Position numbers and translations under genes: made by a program
The notes under the pieces: generated by a model
The model's database searches: none
Told to the model about the DNA's origin: nothing
The model's input: only the letters and a program-made list of their open reading frames with translations
Shown: positions 36,601 through 47,471 of the stretch, piece after piece
Numbering within the stretch: position 1 is the first letter of the stretch
Layout: each line of letters starts with the position of its first letter
From: Oreohelix idahoensis
Taxonomy: Eukaryota > Mollusca > Gastropoda > Stylommatophora > Oreohelicidae
NCBI GenBank assembly: GCA_024509875.1
Contig: JAMPIV010000590.1
Span: 62,001 to 126,000, forward strand
DNA length: 64,000 nucleotides
Reading direction: 5' to 3'

Positions 36601-38960
36601 TTATGGAAACCAAAGTCCATTATAACACAAAACCTCAATTAGGGAAAAAGCTACTATTCTCTCGCAACCCCCTATTATCACAACTCACCTCTACAACCAC
36701 GGCAAAACAAAATCCCTTCCACAATTTGAACCACACAAACCTTGACCGATTATTCCTCACGGTTCGGAACTTGATTCCACCCATTCTTAGTCTATTTCGA
36801 TTTTCTCACTCAACATTTAGTTGGAAATTATAGCGACTCAATCTTTTGAACTTGGACCATAGCGGACACCCAGGCCCTCACAATATACACCCTATACCCC
36901 AACCCGACTGTGAACCGGATCCACCACCAACCAAACTCCCCTACACCATCTTGAAGAACTTTAATGTATATTCAGTTAGTACGATCATGTTCCAAATAAA
37001 AAAATTATCAATAAAAATAAACAAGCTAAACAAAGATTTACCATACAAGCTAGTAGTTTGAGCCTATGGACGGTATATTGGTTCGCAACATTAATCAAAA
37101 CTAACAAAGCTACACACATAAATATTGATGCATGAGCATAAAAAGGACATAACAACTAGCTACTCCCTAAAACAAAACAACAACCGGATAAAGCCAATTA
37201 CTCCCCAAAAAGCCGCGCCGCTTACATTAATTGGAACAACGGGAACAAAGGTAGGATGGTTCACCATTTATGAAGACAGTATCGTTTTTGCAAAGATACA
37301 AAAGTGATTCACTAATTTCTGTAGCATGAAATTACAACCGTTAAAACCGTTAGGCACTAGGTAAAGGGTAACACATAACGACAGGATAACCCTCTCGTGG
37401 CTTCGTAGTTTTCCAGTTACCAGGCGATCAAAAACCCGATTATACACCTACTCGCTTCTGTCCATTTAACCATGATGTTTATGTAAGTTCCATGAATTTG
37501 CTCTTAGGAGTTATCTGGAACGGCAAATGTCACCTACACCGTTAGAACAAGCCAAGATAGAATGACTCATGCGTTATCCCCCAACACTGATTTATATTAA
37601 GAGTGGCGAAAACACAAAATATACGGTAAAGTTAAAGTTAAGTCTATCTTCATTCACTACTCCCACCACTTGCAGGCACCAATATCTGCATATTGGACCC
37701 ACTACCCCTTTAACCTTCACATCTTAGCGGTATACGCCATTGTGTATAACCTGGCGGACACCCCCAAAGCGCCCGCAAGAAACAACACCAACAACAAGTA
37801 CAACAAAGTAATCAAATCTGTTACACTGCACCTGGCTATTGTTGTAGGGACGGTTGCACCCCACACTCCAAACCCCAATGTATCAATGTCAAAACCTATT
37901 AAAAAATAAATATCAGCAACCAATTAATTAAACCCCCCCCCCCCACTACGAGCAAGTTATACTAAAATCAACACCTAATTTCCAAACTACAGCAATGCCA
38001 AGACGGAATACCATGAATGCAAAGTCCAACATTAATTTTATGAAAGTTTTTCTGTATGTCAGATCCAATACAAATTCGAAAGAAAAAAGTATCTGGCAAA
38101 TTACTGACCACAACTAACAACGATCATTCTTTTCTTCTAGAAAAATCTCCAGATAATTGAGCCACACAAACATAAGGAAATGTTCGTAGGAACTTAAACT
38201 CGACAAATGGGGAAAGAAAACCGAAACTGCCATTAACATCGGATAACCGCTCAGCAATCGACAATGTCAAGAAAAATTAATTAAATCAAACACACGCCGA
38301 AACAAACCAACTACCTCCACATGTTCAAGAGAAAAAAACGTATTGGAAATAAAACCAAACAACACCACATAAGGACACCCACCCCACATGAAAAAAACTA
38401 AAAGGAGTATGAAATTTTGAAAACTCAGTACACAAAGGCGAATTTAGATTGCATCATTTCATCACCCGAAAAACCCCCACCCGAAAATGAGGAATGACAC
38501 AGGAGGGAAGCAGGAAAAGCGCAACCCCACATTGTAAAAGATAGATGTGGCTCTGATGGTTTGTTTTAAAAAAAAACAAAAAGCGCAGAGAAGACAGAAA
38601 AGAAGGGGAGATACGGATCCCCCCCCCCCACACCTGAACAGGGCAGCGAAAATGTACCCGCAACGGACGCTCTACAAGGCACACCCCTCTCCGCCAGATT
38701 CCTACACAGCAAAATTCACAACTACCCAAAAAAAAACACAAACCACATCGCTATCCGTTAGATACTCGTTTGACTTAACATCCTTTAGAGATATGATTCA
38801 CATCAAACCCCTTTGCGGTCACAGGTTTTTTTGTTCCTCACCCCGAAACACACGATAACGAGACTCAAATAATGCGTCCCCTCCTACCCTATGGCCGATC
38901 AGTGTCTTCTCTCGGCCCTCCTCTTAATTCCAGCGACTCCATCACGAAGCCCCCCACCAA
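33620..38960. other. Unidentified A+C-skewed block with G/C homopolymers
   Basis: The plus strand is strongly enriched in A and C from about 34150 onward. In three sampled lines (36601-36720 and 36901-36960) I count 66 A, 62 C, 17 G and 35 T. Long G runs occur near 34555-34572, 35111-35123 and 35207-35222, and C runs near 37932-37943 and 38620-38629. No transposon ends, tRNA or recognisable protein were found. Hydrophobic minus-strand ORFs here follow from the G/T-rich composition. Confidence 0.45.
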
Positions 38961-39027
38961 CACGGATGGTAATCTTTAAATCCCACATAAAATTAGCGCT
39001 TCAGTATACTTAACTCCATTTTGCATG

Positions 39028-39240
39028 AGACGTTATCAGGTTCCAGAAAATGATTGTCTTCCCCACGACCATTACCTAGTATCCATGAACATACAGTTGC
39101 CCAACGTGATAGGTTGCAGAAAACTGTTGTCTTCCCCACGACATACAGTTGCCCCGGGCGATAGATTCCAGAAAATTGTTGCCTTCCCCACGACCATTAC
39201 CTGGTATCCGCAAACATACACTTGCCACGTGTGATTCCCG
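39028..39240. repeat. Irregular tandem repeat, units of about 53-76 bp
   Basis: Repeats GATAGGTT(G/C)CAGAAAA then TTGTCTTCCCCACGACCATT and ACATACAGTTGCC, three to four times with one shortened unit. Confidence 0.75.
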
Positions 39241-39644
39241 AAAGGTCTCTAATGATAAAGCGAAAGAATAAGCCCACTGTCTAAACAGGCAAGTCGTAAT
39301 AAACGATAATGGTGAGGCAGTGCAAGAGACTGGCCACCCCATCATGTAAAATAAATAGCTACAGAAACCGACACTGAAATAGTATATAAGTGCTTCGGCG
39401 AAGGTTTCCTGCTTGTTGGCTATTGCAATGATGATTCCACACTTCTCAAGATGTCAAAAAACGAGGTAAAGAGGGAAGTAAGAAGTGTACCATACAATTT
39501 GCTCAGAACATTCTACAGTATACAATTCAAATAAAACTTACAGGACATTTGCATTTTTTTTTTTTTTTAAACTCAGCCAGCCCATTGCTATTTCTACTTT
39601 TCTCGCCCTATTTTTCGACGGGACTACATGCTAATAAATTATAT

Positions 39645-39957
39645 AAATATTAGACAAACATAAAGGTATGTTTTCAGGCACTCGTAAGACTGGACTGCTC
39701 ATGGTAAATTTCCGCTGTTACGTCTTGTGGGTCGCACTAATGACCCGTCATCGAAGCATCATTTATTGGTGAGGCCTAGATGGCAGGGAGGATAGTGTGA
39801 TTCGCTTGCATAGCTAGGCGGGGTTGTCGCACGGAAGGTCCTGGGTTCGGAGTCATGGGTAAGCCACTCACGTCTGTTGTTTTTCGGTTGTCTAGTGTTC
39901 TACTTCTTTATTTCTTACGAATTCCTGAAAACATACCTTTATGTTTGTCTAATATTT
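39645..39957. mobile_element. Foldback/MITE-like element, 44-bp inverted arms
   Basis: Arms at 39645-39688 and 39914-39957 are inverted copies matching at 42 of 44 positions (AAATATTAGACAAACATAAA...). The centre carries a tRNA-like segment, TAGCTAGGCGGGGTTGTCGC then GTCCTGGGTTCGGAGTC. It could be a MITE carrying a SINE head, or two SINE copies in inverted order. Confidence 0.7.
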
Positions 39958-40480
39958 ATTTACTGTTTACAGGCCTCGGGTTTCACTTCCTTATGTGTTA
40001 TAAATGTTTAGTAAATTATATACTTATGCCAAAACTGGCAGGTTTCACGCTTCTCGATTTACACAGTGTAAATTCTAGATATGTAAATTCACTAAAGTAA
40101 TTTTTTTTTTAAATAAAGTGATTAAAAATGTTTCATTTTTCTGTAGTTTTGTAAACTGATTCGCGTGGAATGGCGTGGCCGATTAACAACGAATTTGACT
40201 GAGGCGCCTGGAGACGAAGAAGAATAAATAAATGGAAAAAGAAGATAAGACAAAAGAAAATGAAAATAAGGGAGGAAAAAAGTGACATGATTTTTCTAGA
40301 GAAATGGCAGTTGCTTGCTTAAATATATATATTTATTTATTTTTTTTTTTTGGGGTGGGGAGGAGAAATTGTCACACAAAAAGACTTTCTGTGAACCTTT
40401 CCTCTTTAATCTTTCATCGTTTCCTATAACTCCTATTGGAACAAAGGTCACTATTAACTCTTAACGGAGGAGCCGGAGAG

Positions 40481-40485
40481 GGCAG
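40481..40485. repeat. Target-site duplication, left (GGCAG)
   Basis: The 5 bp GGCAG precedes the first LTR and is repeated exactly after the second LTR at 49768-49772. Confidence 0.9.
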
Positions 40486-41992
40486 TGTAGCGTGCATATT
40501 TTGACGCACATTTTACAAAAATCGATATGGCTATTTAATATGGGAAAAATATAGACATTCATTCATTTGTGTATGAAAATGCTGTTTATGGTAAAAGCGA
40601 GATAATCCATGTTTGATTCACACTTTTGATTATAGGAGTAATCGTTCTGGATATTGATCCAGCGCAAGGATATTGCGCTTGCGTTTGTACTTATTTTTTA
40701 GGGCCAGAAAATATATTAATTTGCTTATTGTGTTTATGGCCTGAATTCATATGTATTACATATTATTAGTACAAGTAGAATCAGTCCTATATTGTATATT
40801 TTGGATGGGTAGGAGGGACTAGATTCTTGTATTCTTGCTAGCGGAAGTATGAGTTGTCTTGACAAGTCGTGATGAGTTCCGATGTACCGCTTACAAATGG
40901 CGAGGTACGTTTTTCTAGAGCTGGTCCTTTCGTCAAGAAAAAATGTCTTACGAAGTGGTTTTTCTTCTGAAGGAGATGGTGTCTCTACGATAGTTTGTGT
41001 TAGAGACTCTCCTTATGTCAGTATATAGATGATTCGGACTCCAGGTAAACCCAGCTCCTATTTTTGATGATCTCTCGTCGGTTAGGCCTAGCTTGACTTT
41101 TGTGCTTCGCTATGCTAGTGTCGTGTTTTGTATCGACGAAAATGACAGATTTTCCTGCAGCGGTTATGGCTACGTGAATTAACCTGATCACCGTAGAGCT
41201 GTATGGAAACATTTATGAAATCCTTTATATACCCATTATAAATTAACTCTGGCTTATATTCTCCTTCCTATGAATGAGTGAACGACAACTCAGGGAGACA
41301 GCCATGTTGGATTTCGGTCATCATATGTTTTGATCACTGCCAAGAGAACGGATTATTTATCTTATTATCGGACAGTGACAGAGAGATCTCAATCCTGCTA
41401 GAAACCCCCCTTCGTGGTTTCATAATCTATTCTACAAACTATGGACGTCAAGTAACTTTAGTTATTTATCGATTCGCCTTCACTGACGCATTTAGTCAGA
41501 TAGGGGGATGTGGCCATAATGTATCATGACATTGAACTTTTGATGTACTGCCCATTATTTCTGAATGTGTCATGACTTCAGATCTGCTATGTATACCTAC
41601 AAATTGATATGTCAACAAACCATGATGTACTCGTATGTCCCAGTGTGTACGTCTGAATAAATTGAGTAAACTAAGATTCCAGCAGTCTGCATTGGTGCCT
41701 TGTAGACAAGTGTATGAGTGGTTATATTGGTCAGCACACGAACAGTACACCATTCGCGGTAATCACACTCTACACTTCTACTTCATACATACACCATCCT
41801 GCGTCGGCTGAAGTGACCAAGTTTAGGGCCTGCTTCCCCTGGAGCCTTTGCCTTCCCTAACTCAGGACTAGGGTGAGTTACCCATTTACAGCTGGGTAGA
41901 CTGGAGCATGCCTGATCTCAACAACACACCACTCTTCCTTACAGAGCATCCAGTGTGTGTGTGAAAGCAACTTGACAGATTGAAACTTTACA
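40486..41992 (+). repeat. 5' LTR (1507 bp)
   Basis: Begins TGTAGCGTGCATATTTTGAC and ends GATTGAAACTTTACA, so it has TG...CA ends. A TATA-like TTTATATACC lies near 41224 and an AATAAA at 41656-41661. Near its end (about 41860-41920) it contains a piece of SINE family A (CCCATTTACAGCTGGGTAGA). Confidence 0.95.
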
Positions 41993-42785
41993 GTGGTGGC
42001 CAGTGTGGGGACTAGTACAAGGTATGCCGAGTTACATTGGTCTGGTACTAGTATTCGATAGGTACACATTTTCTTAATTGGAAATTTGTTAGCAACGATT
42101 TGCTGCTATTTCTGTTAGTTGTGATGAGGTGTTCTTTTCTTCGTTGTTTTTGTTAATAATTTTGTGTTCCTTAGTTTTGTTTGATTTGTTTGTATAATTG
42201 TAGGTCTCATCTTTTCTTTCATTTCAGTTTTTTACACCCTTATGTTTATACACTGTGGCGTTATTTGTCTTGTCATTTTATTATTGCAGTTATCATCACG
42301 GTTTCTGTGATCATTTTTTTCATTTCTCCTATTTAATTTAATTTGATCTCTGCAAATGTGTTCATATTGTCTTTTCTTGTTTGTCCTTTGTAATGTCTTT
42401 AGTTGACATATGACGTAGAAGTTATAGTGGTATACACTGATAGTATAGTACAGATCAGTACTTTCTGATTGTTATTGTTATAAAACAAAATGTACAAGAC
42501 CTTTGTAAGGCTTGTCTCCCAAAGTGATTGGTAAAGGGAAATATTTTTTCTACAGGTACTCAAGTGATCTTTGATTACATTGTGGTATACAAGACCTTTG
42601 TAAGGCTTGTCCCCACAGTATTTGAGATACAATTATTGTTGTCCACAGCTACTCAAGTTATCATTGGTTATTATAAACCATACAAGTTTGGACTAAGACT
42701 AAGTCTAAGGTATAGACTTGTCTCCCATTAACTTGAAAGAGGGTAATTTATTTACTTTTTCAGGTTTCTGATTTAAGAAGACAAT
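41993..42785 (+). promoter_or_regulatory. Primer-binding region and untranslated leader
   Basis: The leader starts GTGGTGGCCAGTGTGGGGAC. The TGG beginning one base after the LTR is the expected start of a primer site complementary to a tRNA 3' CCA end. I cannot say which tRNA. The remaining ~770 bp is T-rich and non-coding. Two diverged repeats near 42480-42710 share CAAGACCTTTGTAAGGCTTG. Confidence 0.6.
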
Positions 42786-44059
42786 ATGTCTACATTAGAT
42801 TATTTCATTACACAAGGAAAATCTCTTGATAAGACTGGAAAAGACTTAGAACAATGGGCTGTTGCTCAATATGACAAAGCATTAGCTGCAGAAGAGAAAA
42901 AAATTGCTGCTGCTGTTGAAGAAAGAAAAGCTGCTGCTGAGGAAAAAAAAAGCTGCGGCTGAGGAGAGAAAACTTCAAATAGAAGAAAAAAAAGCTGCTG
43001 CAGAAGAAAGGAAAGCCTTAGCTGAAGAAAAAAGATTAGAAAAAGAAGCTGATACTGCTGCTGAACTTAAGAAATTGCAGATGCAAGTGGAGGAAAGGAG
43101 ATTTGAGGCAGAACAGAAGAAATTAGAAGCTGATGCAGAGCAGAAAAAATTAGAAGTTGCTGCTGCTGCAGAACAGAAAAAAATTAGAAGTTGCTGCAGA
43201 ACAGAAGAAATTAGAAGCTGCTGCAGAACAGAAAAAACTAGAAGTTGCTGCTGCTGCAGAACAGAAAAAAACTAGAAGTTGCTGCTGCTGCAGAACAGAA
43301 AAAATTAGAAGCGGCTGCAGAACAGAAAAGATTAGATAGAGAAGCTGAAGAGAGAAAAGCAATAAGAGAACATGAGTTTGAATTAGAGAAATTAAAATTG
43401 ACATGTATGAGTAATGCTAATCAGGCATCTGGTGGTAATGGTAAACCCTTTGTGTACAAGGTCAAAGTACCGCGTTTAACCCTACCAGTGATGACATAAC
43501 ATTTTGGCTTTCTAGATTTGAACGGGCTTGTCGATCTCATAATGTTGACAAATCACAGTATGTGAATCAGTTGTCTGAAAATCTAAAAGGGGAGTCTCTG
43601 AGTAAGTTATATTTTGTTGAAGAGGCCGACAAAGATAATTATGATGCTGTTAGGGCAGCTTTGATAAAGAGATATCAGCTGTCTGAAGAAGGTTATCGTC
43701 TTTTGTTTAAAACAATGAGACCTGAGGTAGGTGTAGAATTCTCAGAATTCATCTCAAAAGCACGAATTACACTTTCACGATGGATTGAATTATCCAAAAC
43801 AGAGAAAACATTTGATGGTCTTACAGATTTATTGCTAAGAGACAAGGTCATGTCTTCTGTAAATAAATCATTCCTAGAGTTCTTACATGAGCGTAAACCT
43901 AGTACAATAAAGCAAATGGAAGAATATTGTGACCAGTATGCCACGGCACACCCTGACATGATTCTTAGTATCTCTAACATTAAAGAGAGTATGCCAGTTG
44001 CTTCGGCAACAGAATATAATCAGAATTACTCACACAAATTCCAAGGAGCTAAAAAATAA
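42786..44059 (+). CDS. Gag with coiled coil and SCAN-like capsid, frameshifted
   Basis: The ATG at 42786 (MSTLDYFITQGKSLDK) opens a ~170-residue Lys/Glu/Ala-rich coiled coil. A capsid-like part follows (DITFWLSRFERACRSHNV near 43494). Then comes a region at about 43800-43930 resembling the SCAN domain (LLLRDKVMSSVNKSFLEFLH and KPSTIKQMEEY), the feature linking Gmr1 gag to vertebrate SCAN proteins. Frame changes occur in A runs at 42943-42951, 43177-43183 and 43265-43271 (each one A too long) and near 43470 (one base short). The frame ends at 44059, overlapping pol. SCAN-like identity is by motif memory. Confidence 0.75.
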
Positions 44060-45956
44060 ATTTGATAAAAAGGTTAATTGGAATAAGTATCAAAACCAAG
44101 ATAACCACTCAAATCAGGGTTCTTCTTCGAAGAACTGGAATCGGGCTGATAGTCCTCGACACGCGAGGGGTACCCATAATGTTAGAAATTCTCGGAAAGG
44201 GAGTAGCTATAGGAACTACCCAAGTGCTTCATGGAGACAAAAGAAACAATATTACAGGGATACTCAATATAATGAGCATGATGATTATGATCATGAATAT
44301 TATGATTCAAACCCAAATAGGGGTTATAACAGAGGCAATAATAATTATAGAGACAATTATAACCGAGGTAGATCACAACACAAAAGACATGGTAAATCTT
44401 ATTACCAGGCTAACTCTGCACAACAGGAGTTCCACGACGCCGATAATCAGAATAATGATAAAAAAGACTCCAATAGTGTAGCGAATTCCGCTTTTGATTT
44501 TGCTAGAGCATCTGAGTGTTCGCAATGCAAAACATTATTCGATCCAACCACAGTTTCTACTTTAAGCTGCGGTCACCCACTTCCCGCTCTCCATGCGTCA
44601 ATCGCGCATAATGGAAGGGGTGCTCTTGTCTTTAATAGGGGCCTAATAGATGGTACTCCGGTATCAATTCTTTTCGACTCGGGGTGCACTACCATTGGAG
44701 TGAGGCAATCATTCGTAAATCCTTCTCGAGCTACAGGCAATATAGTCAAATGTGTAACATTTGGTGGCACATTGGAGAAGTACTCCACTGCCATTATCAA
44801 TATTGCTACGCCTTTCTTTACAGGAGAGGTGCAAGCATGTCTCTTGCCGAATCCGATCGCTGATCTTATCATCGGTCGCATTCACGGGGTGAAAGAATGC
44901 ACTCCACAGCAAATTTCTAATTGGGAAAATGTTAATATGCAATCTGCTAATGCAGTAATCACTAGGGCTCAAGCTCTCAATATGCCACAATCTTCACATT
45001 CTGAAGATAATGATGCGCAGATCCAAGATGATCCCTTGGAGATTTCCCACGATTCCTTTATCAAACAGCAGGAAGATGATCCTACTCTTAAGAAATTCTT
45101 TACTCTAGCAACAAAAGGTGATCCGAATAAAGATACTAATCGTAAATCTTGGATTACGTTGAAGAATGGCGTACTTGTACATATGGTACAAGACTCCGCT
45201 AAGTCCATTCATTCTCAAATCCTTGTGCCTAAAAATATGAGAGTTAAAATTTTACAGCACGCTCATGATTCGCAGTGTGCTGGACATATGGGTTTTTCCC
45301 GTACTAAAGCTAGAGTTCTTCAATCTTTCTTTTGGCCTGCTGTGAATAAGGACATACGAATCTATTGTCGATCTTGTAAAGTATGTCAAGAGATTAAATC
45401 CAGAGGTCCACGCCATGATGCACCTATTCAGGCTGCAGACATTCCCATTCGGCCATTTCAAAAAATGGCGATAGACATCATTGGTCCATTTAAGATAAAG
45501 TCTGCTAGAGGACACCAATTTATTTTGACGTGTGTTGATATGTGCACACGTTGGCCGGAGGCTGTTCCTCTAAAGAGCATAACTACTGCTGATGTCGCAG
45601 ATGCTCTTTGGTTAATATTTTCTCGTCTGGGGTTTCCAGCAGAAATATTATCCGACCATGGTACCCAACTTATATCGGATACCATGTCTCAAGTAATGTC
45701 GACTCTGAAGATAGAGAGATCGCTGAGTAGTATTTATCATCCTATGTCCAATGGGATGGTGGAACGTTTGAATAGAACTCTGAAAAACCTACTAGGTAAG
45801 ATAACAGAAGATCATCCTCAGGATTGGGATAGGGTTTTACCCGCGGCTCTCTTTGCATATAGAGAGTCGCCAACGAACATACAGGATTTTCTCCCTTTGA
45901 ACTTGTCTTTGGCGCGAAACCGTGAGGTCCTATGTCCTTACTTCATGATCTTATAA
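43998..45956 (+). CDS. Pol part 1: Asn/Arg-rich linker, protease, integrase
   Basis: It overlaps gag. The frame passes from gag to pol around the A run at 44051-44056, either through one extra A or a +1 shift. An Asn/Tyr/Arg-Gly-rich stretch (NRGYNRGNNNYRDNYNRGR) is followed by a Cys/His cluster (CSQCKTLF, then SCGHPLP) that is not the usual CCHC knuckle. Next is an aspartic protease motif LFDSGCTTIGV (44670). The integrase has an HHCC zinc site (HAHDSQCAGH, then CRSCKVC) and catalytic D at 45474, D at 45654 and E at 45762, a D,D-35-E spacing. The frame is lost near 45880 and runs out at 45956. Confidence 0.85.
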   Translation: MLRQQNIIRITHTNSKELKNKFDKKVNWNKYQNQDNHSNQGSSSKNWNRADSPRHARGTHNVRNSRKGSSYRNYPSASWRQKKQYYRDTQYNEHDDYDHEYYDSNPNRGYNRGNNNYRDNYNRGRSQHKRHGKSYYQANSAQQEFHDADNQNNDKKDSNSVANSAFDFARASECSQCKTLFDPTTVSTLSCGHPLPALHASIAHNGRGALVFNRGLIDGTPVSILFDSGCTTIGVRQSFVNPSRATGNIVKCVTFGGTLEKYSTAIINIATPFFTGEVQACLLPNPIADLIIGRIHGVKECTPQQISNWENVNMQSANAVITRAQALNMPQSSHSEDNDAQIQDDPLEISHDSFIKQQEDDPTLKKFFTLATKGDPNKDTNRKSWITLKNGVLVHMVQDSAKSIHSQILVPKNMRVKILQHAHDSQCAGHMGFSRTKARVLQSFFWPAVNKDIRIYCRSCKVCQEIKSRGPRHDAPIQAADIPIRPFQKMAIDIIGPFKIKSARGHQFILTCVDMCTRWPEAVPLKSITTADVADALWLIFSRLGFPAEILSDHGTQLISDTMSQVMSTLKIERSLSSIYHPMSNGMVERLNRTLKNLLGKITEDHPQDWDRVLPAALFAYRESPTNIQDFLPLNLSLARNREVLCPYFMIL

Positions 45957-46936
45957 CTGCTGATAATATTGTCGATGACACAAAATCCTCTTATGAATAT
46001 GTCATCGCACTTAGACACAAGATTATTGAAGCATGCAAATTGGCAACTGCTTCTTCTGAATTTGCGAAACAGAAGGCAAGGGAATTTGCCAATAAAAAGA
46101 GATGTTTGCGTCAACTTTGTCCAGGTGACAAAGCATTTGTCTTGCTACCTTGTAGGGAAAATAGACTTCTCATTTCTTGGAAAGGTCCGTACGATATAAT
46201 ATCAAAAGTTTCCGATGTTGACTATATCGTCGATATTGACGGGAAGCGTAAAACCTTCCACATCAACATGCTCACGGAATTCCATGAACGTCCTGATTAT
46301 TTACAACCTGTTTTCCAGGCAACGGACGATTTTCCAGTCCAACATGGACAGTACTCATCTCTGTCAGTAATACAGGATGAGGAAACGAGTTTCTCGGATG
46401 TAAATTTACCTTTTCCAATGATTCCTCTTCACTCTAATGAATCATGGAAAGATGTTGCAATTTCTCCAGAATTATCTCCAGGAAAGCAGAAACAAGTTTC
46501 TACTATGTTAGAACAATTTCAGGATGTCCTTACTGACATTCCTGGTCAAACTGATGTCATTCAACATGACATTATTCTTACTGACCATAGTCCTATAAGA
46601 GTCAGACCGTATCCTATCCCGATACATTTTCAAGCACAGGTAGAGAAAGAGTTAGATGAGATGATAGAGTTAAAAATTATTGAACCATCCACATCAGCAT
46701 ATTCTTCGCCGATGGTTATAGTACGAAAAAAAGACAATAACATACGTCTTTGCGTGGATTATCGCAAATTGAATCAAGTGACTAAATTCGATGCTGAACC
46801 TATGCCGTTACTAGAAGAGCTACTTACGAGACTATCGAATTCTCACTTCTTTACTAAACTCGATTTGTCTAAGGGATATTGGCAAGTTCCACTATCCGAA
46901 CACGCCAAACCGTTTACCGCTTTTTTCGACGCCTAG
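45932..46936 (+). CDS. Pol part 2: integrase C-terminus and RT N-terminal half
   Basis: This continues the integrase in another frame. The junction has one base missing near 45880 and an in-frame TGA at 45923-45925. The integrase tail has a GPY/F-type module (ISWKGPYDIISKV). RT begins near 46610 with DEMIELKIIEPSTSAYSSP, then LCVDYRKLNQ and TKLDLSKGYWQVPL, the usual RT blocks. The frame breaks in a T run (46921-46926, one T too many). Confidence 0.85.
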   Translation: MSLLHDLITADNIVDDTKSSYEYVIALRHKIIEACKLATASSEFAKQKAREFANKKRCLRQLCPGDKAFVLLPCRENRLLISWKGPYDIISKVSDVDYIVDIDGKRKTFHINMLTEFHERPDYLQPVFQATDDFPVQHGQYSSLSVIQDEETSFSDVNLPFPMIPLHSNESWKDVAISPELSPGKQKQVSTMLEQFQDVLTDIPGQTDVIQHDIILTDHSPIRVRPYPIPIHFQAQVEKELDEMIELKIIEPSTSAYSSPMVIVRKKDNNIRLCVDYRKLNQVTKFDAEPMPLLEELLTRLSNSHFFTKLDLSKGYWQVPLSEHAKPFTAFFDA

Positions 46937-46958
46937 GGGTCTATTCCAATGGAATTTC

Positions 46959-47471
46959 ATGCCTTTCGGTCTTATGAACGCCCCTGCTACATTTGTACGC
47001 ATGATGCGTCGAATCCTATCTCATCGCTCAGATGTCATTGCGTATCTTGATGACATCTGTCTTTTCAGTGATACTTGGAACGATCACTATAATGGTATAA
47101 ATGAACTATTGTCTATCTTACGCGAGCATAACCTGACAGCGAAACCATCGAAAGCATGTATTGGTTTTAGCGAAATATCTTTCTTAGGACACCGTGTTGG
47201 TCATGGGTTCCTAAAAACAGAAGACCATAATACAAGTAAGATACTTAACATTTCTATTCCTAAGACTAAAAAGCAAGTACGAAGTCTCTTAGGTCTAATA
47301 CAATTTTATGGACGATTCATCCCGAATCTGTCCTCCATTATGTCACCTCTTTCTTCCTTGCTAAAGAAAGGGTCTCCTAATGTAGTCCATTGGACTCAAG
47401 AATGTCAATCCTCTTTGGATAAGGTTAAAAACTATGTTTTCTACTTCACCTATCCTAGTATTACCTTCTAA
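46959..47471 (+). CDS. Pol part 3: RT catalytic half
   Basis: Opens with MPFGLMNAPATF and carries the catalytic YLDD at 47043-47054, then the thumb-type FLGHRVGHG segment and RSLLGLIQFYGRFIPNLS. These are Ty3/gypsy RT signatures. The frame ends artificially. RNase H continues in the next frame after an extra base at about 47426-47440. Confidence 0.85.
   Translation: MPFGLMNAPATFVRMMRRILSHRSDVIAYLDDICLFSDTWNDHYNGINELLSILREHNLTAKPSKACIGFSEISFLGHRVGHGFLKTEDHNTSKILNISIPKTKKQVRSLLGLIQFYGRFIPNLSSIMSPLSSLLKKGSPNVVHWTQECQSSLDKVKNYVFYFTYPSITF

Noticed and set aside
33620..38960. Mitochondrial insertion (NUMT)
   Set aside because: No recognisable mitochondrial protein or tRNA was found. The hydrophobic minus-strand ORFs are explained by G/T-rich composition.
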